From Isoetes taiwanensis (lineage: Eukaryota; Streptophyta; Lycopodiopsida; Isoetales; Isoetaceae): a stretch of DNA of 64,000 bases. This document shows positions 58,201-64,000 of the stretch, piece after piece. The stretch spans positions 2,514,852 through 2,578,851 of the forward strand of contig JAJEKV010000015.1 of NCBI GenBank assembly GCA_021234155.1, written 5' to 3'. The position numbers were made by a program, and so were the translations under genes. Under the pieces are notes generated by a model. The model was given only the letters and a program-made list of their open reading frames with translations. It was not told where the DNA came from and searched no databases. How positions within the stretch are numbered: position 1 is the stretch's first letter; the number at the start of each line of letters is the position of its first letter.

Positions 58201-58590
58201 TCATTCTGAGCAATTGTGCCGGGCACGCCGAGGATAAGCCAGGATAAGCCATCCCAAATAAGTAATCCACGAGAAATGGGGAATTCCGGATAACTATCGC
58301 CCACAAAAATGTTGATTTTGAAATTATAGTGCAATCCAAATGCCCGATTTTTGGAGAACGGTAAATTTTACCGGTGAGAAAAAGCTCCCCCAACCTTAGA
58401 AAAATCAACCTAGAAAAAAATCTAAAAAAATTTTCACTTGACGGAAAAACCAGATTTAAACAATAGGATATAAGATACACAACACAAAACTACATAATAT
58501 TGTAACTTCAAAAGTTGCAACTTTGAAAGAAGAACAAAAAAAAAAAAAAAGCAGAACAAAACGAATGAAAGAAGCTTAGCATCGGCATAC
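55271..58590. other. Copy B stretch without a recognised gene
   Basis: Equivalent of 36434-39752, including the 82-base tandem duplication at 56904 and 56986 and the same possible splice junctions. No gene is assigned. Confidence 0.35.
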
Positions 58591-59333
58591 CTGTGGGTGA
58601 TCAACCTCGGTTACCGCAATCCACCAACGAAATGCAGATGACCAAATGTGCCCACAGCCGCCCTGTTTATACATACAAAGGACCTAACGCAAGCAGGCAC
58701 GCGGCTTGATCCGTCGCTATTATGATCTTATCCTGGATATTCCACACACTACAGGTAATGAATATTTGTAGTCTAGATATTTGGATCGACGAATATATGC
58801 TCAGGTGTTAAAGATATGGTTAGCTGTTCTTCACGATAGTCCACATGCCGTATTGGCAGAAGCAAAGCAGTAACAAAAAGAATCCTTCGATCATCTATCT
58901 GAGCTTTCATCAGTAGTAAGCAAATGGCAGGGAACATGAGTAGATTTGAAATGCCAAATATATCAAGAACCTCTGATGCTGTCTGCATGTAGTCCATAGG
59001 CTTTCTGAACAGTAAACCTGAGGCAGCCAATTAAGTAGCGATAAACATCTGGATGCCCATAATGGATCCAAACTTGTGCCAATCAGCTGTCAAAGAAACC
59101 GTTGGTTCCACCCTTTGTGGCAACTTGAAAATGACCGCAAGGAGACCCACATCATGCAGCAGCCGCATGGCTCTTACTGGCTGATTCCCAAGCAGCATCA
59201 AATCAACCTGCAAACATCTTTGGTTTGGTCCATTATGAGTTGAGCAGATATCCAGGATCACATTTGAAAGAATCACATTATAGATTTTGCAAACTTCAAT
59301 TCCCAAGACCAAACTTGTTGGTCGGCAATACAA
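58591..59333 (-). pseudogene. tRNA CCA-nucleotidyltransferase fragment, copy 3
   Basis: Same fragment as at 20350-21102 and better preserved than copy 2. The first frame (59333 to 59031) carries VDLMLLGNQPVRAMRLLHDV and FKLPQRVEPTVS. The next (59030 to 58773) carries DDRRILFVTALLLPIRHVDY. The head domain with the nucleotidyltransferase active site is absent. Confidence 0.65.
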
Positions 59334-59532
59334 CCAAATGCCATGTTATACAGATAGCATTGATCGACAATACTTAGAGTTTTAAAACCACAATACGAAT
59401 CTCGGACTGCAATGATTCTGCTGTCACAGTTGCATTCTCAATCAGCACATGCTATAACATTTCCATCTACAACACATGAAATGGAATACTGAATTACAAT
59501 TGGATTCTCCAATCATTCAGAATGGCAAACCA

Positions 59533-59996
59533 TTAACACAAACCATTAACACACAACTAACATTATTAACATAAACCATTGCATTTGACACATTTAAATT
59601 AAAATCCCCCTTAAACCCCCTTTGGTTTGGGTGCATATTCACACGGGGGTTACTTCGGGCAACTAGAGCTGTCGGATGGGCATATTTGCCCTTTATTCCA
59701 AGATCTGGACCGTATATAGCGATCCTCGTTTGTGGGGTATGCACAAGTTTTTGTATACTGTATATTAAGGTTTGCAAAATACTATAAGGTTTGAGACAAT
59801 GTACTTAATGGTGTTAATTTTGTACATGTATTGTAAAATTTTTGAGGCTCTCGCTGCCCTACGTAACCCCCCGACCGAGTGAATATGCACCCAAACCAAA
59901 GGGGTTTAAGGGGATTTTAATTTAAATGTGTCAAATGCAATGGTTTATGTTAATAATGTTAGTTGTGTGTTAATGGTTTGTGTTAACTAAAAAAAT
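59533..59996. mobile_element. Long-TIR element beside the CCA-gene fragment, copy B
   Basis: Equivalent of 40694-41145 with the same arms and flanks and a few extra bases near 59872. Confidence 0.75.
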
Positions 59997-60716
59997 TTTT
60001 GGCCCCTTCGGGGCCTTAAGGATGGTGTAGGGGTGTAGATATAGACATTACCTAATACTCTAATGATGGATGGTATATCATAGCCTCACAAATCTAACAA
60101 ACTAGAGGTGCTCAAATTATGGAAATGAAAACATTGTGCAAGACATGTGCATTGCAAACTTTAAGTTTCCAAAATGAGTCAATCTAAGCTTAAAGTTTTC
60201 AAACTTGATCAATCTAAGCTTTCAAGAAGTGACCTATGGCCTTTGGTAACAACTTAAAGCAGCACTCATCTATTCATGTGGTCATAACAATGGCATAACG
60301 ATAGTCCTGTGACACCCTTTACGTTGTGAAGTTTCCAACAAAGCATGTCTCTAAAATAGATGTAACATTACATGGTGTGCATAACAACTTGGTTACTCTA
60401 AGTGAGAAATTATTTCCCAAGGCATGTTCTATTCTCCATATATGCTACCCGTAAGCTAAGCAGAACATATAAGCTAAATGCATAAAGTGACAGGCTTCCT
60501 ATTTATCTATCTATCTGTATAAGTTGAATCCATGTTTTAGACAAACATGGCATGGAAAATTACTTTTGAGCACCCTTGCATCAATGTAGACATAGTAAAA
60601 CAGATGTGTTTGAAAGCACATCTAATTATATATCTAACTACCTACCATGATGAACTGAAGCTTTCATCGATACGATGTGAAAATAAGCAGCAACTATCTA
60701 GCCATGCTTAATTGTG

Positions 60717-61084
60717 CTATGCTGGATGTTCATAGACTATAATGTCACACTCCAAGCTGCCATACGTAGCATACATTTTCATAAAATTTCTTCCAATCAT
60801 AATATCTATGTGAAGGCCACGCTCCATGATCTGTACATTGCGATATGCTCTTAAATTGCAGGAAAATGTAATATTATCAGGTTTTATATGTTCTTCTTCC
60901 ATCCTCTCAAAATAGTATAATGCCATAATGCCTTTAGCATATTGGGCAAGACCTGTAATGAACACATACAAAAGACCAAGTTTTTGTTCAGTAATCTGTC
61001 AAATACTTTGCATAATTCTTCCATTCTATCACCACTTTTCATACATGACAATGATTCTTCCATTCTATTACAATTTTGATACAT
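60717..61084 (-). pseudogene. PPR protein fragment, copy B
   Basis: Same PPR pieces as in copy A (ITGLAQYAKGIMALYYFERM, IKPDNITFSCNLRAY), but continuing MKMYATYGSLECDIIVYEH because about 280 bases missing from copy A are present here (about 60485-60766). A frame change still separates the two halves. Confidence 0.65.
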
Positions 61085-61329
61085 GTTAATAGGGAATTAC
61101 CCACCAGAGTTTCCTGCTGCAGTCCACATACTTTCTGGACTACCAATAAACACGTGTGTGTTCTCTTGCTCATGCTTTCAAAATAACCACTAGAGTTTCC
61201 TGCTGCAGTCCACATACTTCTACAGACTACCAATAAACCTGTCGTGTTCTACTGTTCATGCTTTCAAAATAATGGAGAATCGCATCGATCCGAGCCATCG
61301 GATCGCCATTCTGGGGAGGGACGAGCCAT

Positions 61330-61338
61330 TATATAAGG
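61330..61338 (+). promoter_or_regulatory. Core promoter, copy B
   Basis: Equivalent of the TATA box at 42214. The leader differs only by changes at CCGG and CAGG sites, including loss of the intact TCAG-GTATC donor (here CCTCCGTATC). Confidence 0.35.
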
Positions 61339-63260
61339 CTCTTTCCCCTTCAGCACCGGTTATCGGCGTCTTCTCATAGCAGCTTCCTTCCTTCTCCGAG
61401 CTTTTTCCTCCGTATCTTATCTATATCACAGATCCCTCACTTTCTTCTAGCCTCATCTTTGCAGATCCCTCGTTTTCCTTCTAACCTCATATTGCAGCTC
61501 TTTATCATACACCATCACCCACTTATAGCATGATCCAGCTCCTATATTACAGTTTTTTAGGCTCATCCGCCTCCTCGATTTGGTGGTTTGCCAGGTATAG
61601 CTTATGAGGTATGGTTCTTTTTTCTTCATTCCAGGTATAGCTTGTCAGGTATGCATGCCAATAGTCCTATAACTTCTGGGTGAGGTATGTTTCATGCAAA
61701 TAGCTATGTTGCTTAGAGGAAGATCTGGTGAAATCCTGATTGTTTTTAGTCATGTTGCATGGTATGATATGGATTTTACTTTCAATGCTTTTTTACAAAA
61801 TTTCCTTTCTGCTCACTGTTTTGTGCCTTTGGAGTGGCAAATTTTTGTCACAGAATCTACAGGAGGATCGGTTTTATACAGGGGATGCATGGATTGTTGA
61901 ATTCCTTACATGTGACCTCTTACAGGAGAATCGGTTGTACACAGGGGATGCATGCATTGGTGATTTCCTTACATGTGACCTCCCTGGCTTGTTCGCGAGG
62001 CCTAGAGTCCTCATAAACAGTCATCCTTCCAAGCCACAGAATTACTTTGGAATTGTTAATAGAATTCTGCAGGAGCAAGCTTAGCCTAGCATTGGTATCT
62101 TGGTCCAGCGCATGCAAGAGCGCCCAGACCTTCCTTTTTCTCTAAAGCTTTTTAGAAACGGCCGATATCTGGTTACTATCGGAGTTGGTTCATTGGTTTT
62201 GGTCGATGGAGGTCTTCCCAGCAACAGCAGTATGTTTGCAAGATTCCGGTATGTTTCTCATGCCTTTAGGGACTCCAATCCAATTTCCCATCTAGCTACA
62301 GCGGAGCTGTGTCGAACCCTTCATGACGAATTTTGGAGATTGGATTTGGTTCTTCCAGTCGCTAGCAATCCACCATGGCATCCATGCTCGTTCCAACGCC
62401 ATTCCAGGGCTCCAGTTCCATGTTCCAACAGCCGAATCTTCTTTCCTTTTGCAATCCATTGATTTATTGCCTCGTAGTTATCTTTCTTGATCTCATTTCA
62501 GCGCATAGATTCTCCCATTTTCCAGGGATCTGCCCTTCCAACAATTTGTTCTGCCCATTGGTCTGCGCATCCTTTCCAACCACAAATCGATTTGCCCATT
62601 ACTTTAGGTCTGCGTATCTTTTCCACGTTTCCAGCAAACCTATTGCTTCTTTATCTAGCTATGCATGCCTTATAGATCGCTCTTAGATCTGCTCTCACCG
62701 CGCTCTTAGATCTGCTCTGATTCCTGCGATTTTCCTGCTCTCATTTCCTTGCTTCGCTTCTCCCATCATCGATCCCTGCCCAATCGATCCCTGCCCATTG
62801 ATTTTTTTCCCTTCTCCCTAATGTAGCCGGCCTGCTCTTTTCCCATTCTGTTGCTGTTAGCTGTAACCTTGCATGCATCCCATCACCCGGTAACCTTCCT
62901 AGTTTTATTCTTTGTTTCGCTTTGGGATAGCTTTTTAATTTTGGGCCATAATATTCCCTCCGCTTTACCTTTGCTTGGGTTTTCCGAGGGTTTTACACAT
63001 CTATCTATTGGGTGTCTGCATGACGAGCTTGCTTTGAGGCTCGGGGTCATGTAGCCATCTTCTCTCTATATATCCCTTTTCTTTCGCTCGCAATTTTATT
63101 CTGGCTCATGGTTCAAGTGGCTTGTTCCTTTTATTTGAAATCTTTGGTATCTCAACCCATTCAATTCATGCGCTCAGTTTGTTATTTTGTCTTCTTGGTT
63201 GAATTCTTCTATGCACCTATGGCACCTAATCTTCGGAGTATTTTAGCATGGCATATCTAG
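61339..63260. other. Region downstream of the copy B promoter
   Basis: Equivalent of 42298-44394 without the 238-bp element. It holds the 63-base duplication at 61859 and 61922. No gene assigned. Confidence 0.35.
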
Positions 63261-64000
63261 ACACTTGAAAGAGCGGATGTGCTCTGGACGAGGCATCGAG
63301 GAAGCCATGGAAGATGAATGGCCTCTACCCCCTCGTCAAGCCGTTTTTATAGTGAAGTAAAATTATTTATGTGAATTATTGGTGTACAATGTAGGGCCAT
63401 TATTGAGCTTCTACGAGTGTCATGTACACGTACAAGTACAACACAAAATTTTTATGTATATGTACCTCATGTTTCTTGTGCTCGAGAAGTAGGTGAAAGT
63501 ATTCGTGCTAGAGCAAATTAGGTGTGCTTAAAATTCTCAAAATGGGCTTATTTTCTTTAATTAATGAAATCGTGCTTAATATTTAGATAATGCTAAGTTA
63601 ATACAACATAACAACAATATATTTATGACATATCATCCAGTAACCTTGTAAAGTAAAACTTTCAACATTTCCTCAACCCAATCTGCTTTCACTTTCGAAA
63701 TGCAAAGAATCGATTGAGAGAATCTTGGATTACCATATTTGTGTAGAAAGTATTCAAAGCGGCACATGGTTTATATGTGTCTACTACTTCCAAAGCCGGG
63801 GTAAATAGAGAATCGGGGTTAGTACTTCGTCTCGGCAAGTGCAAGTATAGTCCAGGATACTCAAGCCATCCACAATACATGTAATAAGGTTCATCGTCAT
63901 ATTCGTCAGAACTCTCGAATGGTTATACAAAAGACATTTGTTCCCGGTCCATTCAAATGAGAATGTCATCGGGGCAATGGTATACCCATCGAAATCTATT
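63261..64000. repeat. Repeat block, copy 3 of 3 (truncated by the window)
   Basis: Follows copy 2 from ACACTTGAAAGAGCGG onward. Its right part (63690-63990) differs from copies 1 and 2 by many small changes at CAG, CTG and CCGG sites. Confidence 0.85.

Larger units (their letters stand above)
52117..64000. repeat. Large segmental repeat, copy B (runs off the window)
   Basis: Matches 33272-45155 in order and orientation. It includes the satellite piece (52372-52696), the 63-base tandem (53479-53712), TIR elements (54274 to about 54590; 54636-55270; 59533-59996), the CCA-gene fragment (58591-59333), the PPR fragment (60717-61084), the core promoter (61330-61338) and the start of the repeat block (63261 on). 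The left junction shares AAAAATAATCCCCC with copy A and differs upstream. Confidence 0.9.

Overview
The window is nuclear DNA of a land plant. The firmest evidence is a 654-codon extensin gene (23485-25449, minus strand) with a signal peptide, SPPPP blocks and YVYKSPPPP / YIYKSPPPP cross-linking modules. Supporting evidence is a plant-type pentatricopeptide (PPR) fragment, plant-like TATA boxes, AT-rich intron-like spacers and dense repeats. Low gene density, unusual LINE and DNA-element types, and gene fragments carried in repeats would fit a large-genome seed-free plant (fern or lycophyte), but the species cannot be fixed from this sequence.

Layout. (1) 1-9600: two divergent, frame-broken gene sets around a 1.8 kb shared intergenic region. 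The plus-strand set has a DUF8039-like part followed by a DUF7869-like protein with the QLDNCSGQNKN and VGHTHDDID motifs. The minus-strand set is a multi-exon gene of unknown family. The shared region carries arrays of short GATCGC...GCGATC palindromes on both sides; it looks like a poorly described two-gene DNA transposon. (2) 9766-10880: two paralogous small genes with matching TATA boxes; the second is split by a MITE-like element with a 4-bp target duplication. (3) 10833-13134: a repeat block seen again at 44395-46686 and from 63261 to the window end. (4) 13140-20100: a roughly 230-250 bp satellite-like repeat that holds a GC-rich 5.8 kb APE-type LINE (13575-19361, minus) with 107-bp 5' monomers and a (CCTT)n 3' tail. 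Two other 3' ends of the same LINE family lie at 13234-13312 and 21644-21786. (5) 20350-21102: a fragment of a tRNA CCA-nucleotidyltransferase gene, also present at 39753-40535 and 58591-59333. (6) 22166-22627: a small acidic protein gene with its own TATA box, then the extensin gene. (7) 25980-32400: mostly non-coding repeats, including one copy of a long-TIR element. (8) 33272-46686 and 52117-64000+: two near-identical copies of one large segment, offset by about 18.85 kb, separated by a gene-poor 5.4 kb spacer.

The paired copies are useful. One contains a 238-bp TIR element exactly where the other has an empty site, which proves a 4-bp target duplication. The copies also differ in small clusters centred on CNG and CG motifs, which looks more like long-read base-calling error at methylated cytosines than like evolution. 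Some frameshifts and stops reported here may therefore be assembly artefacts. The genes do not form a shared pathway: this is repeat-rich plant chromatin with a few host genes (extensin, acidic protein gene, small paralogues) among mobile elements and captured gene pieces.
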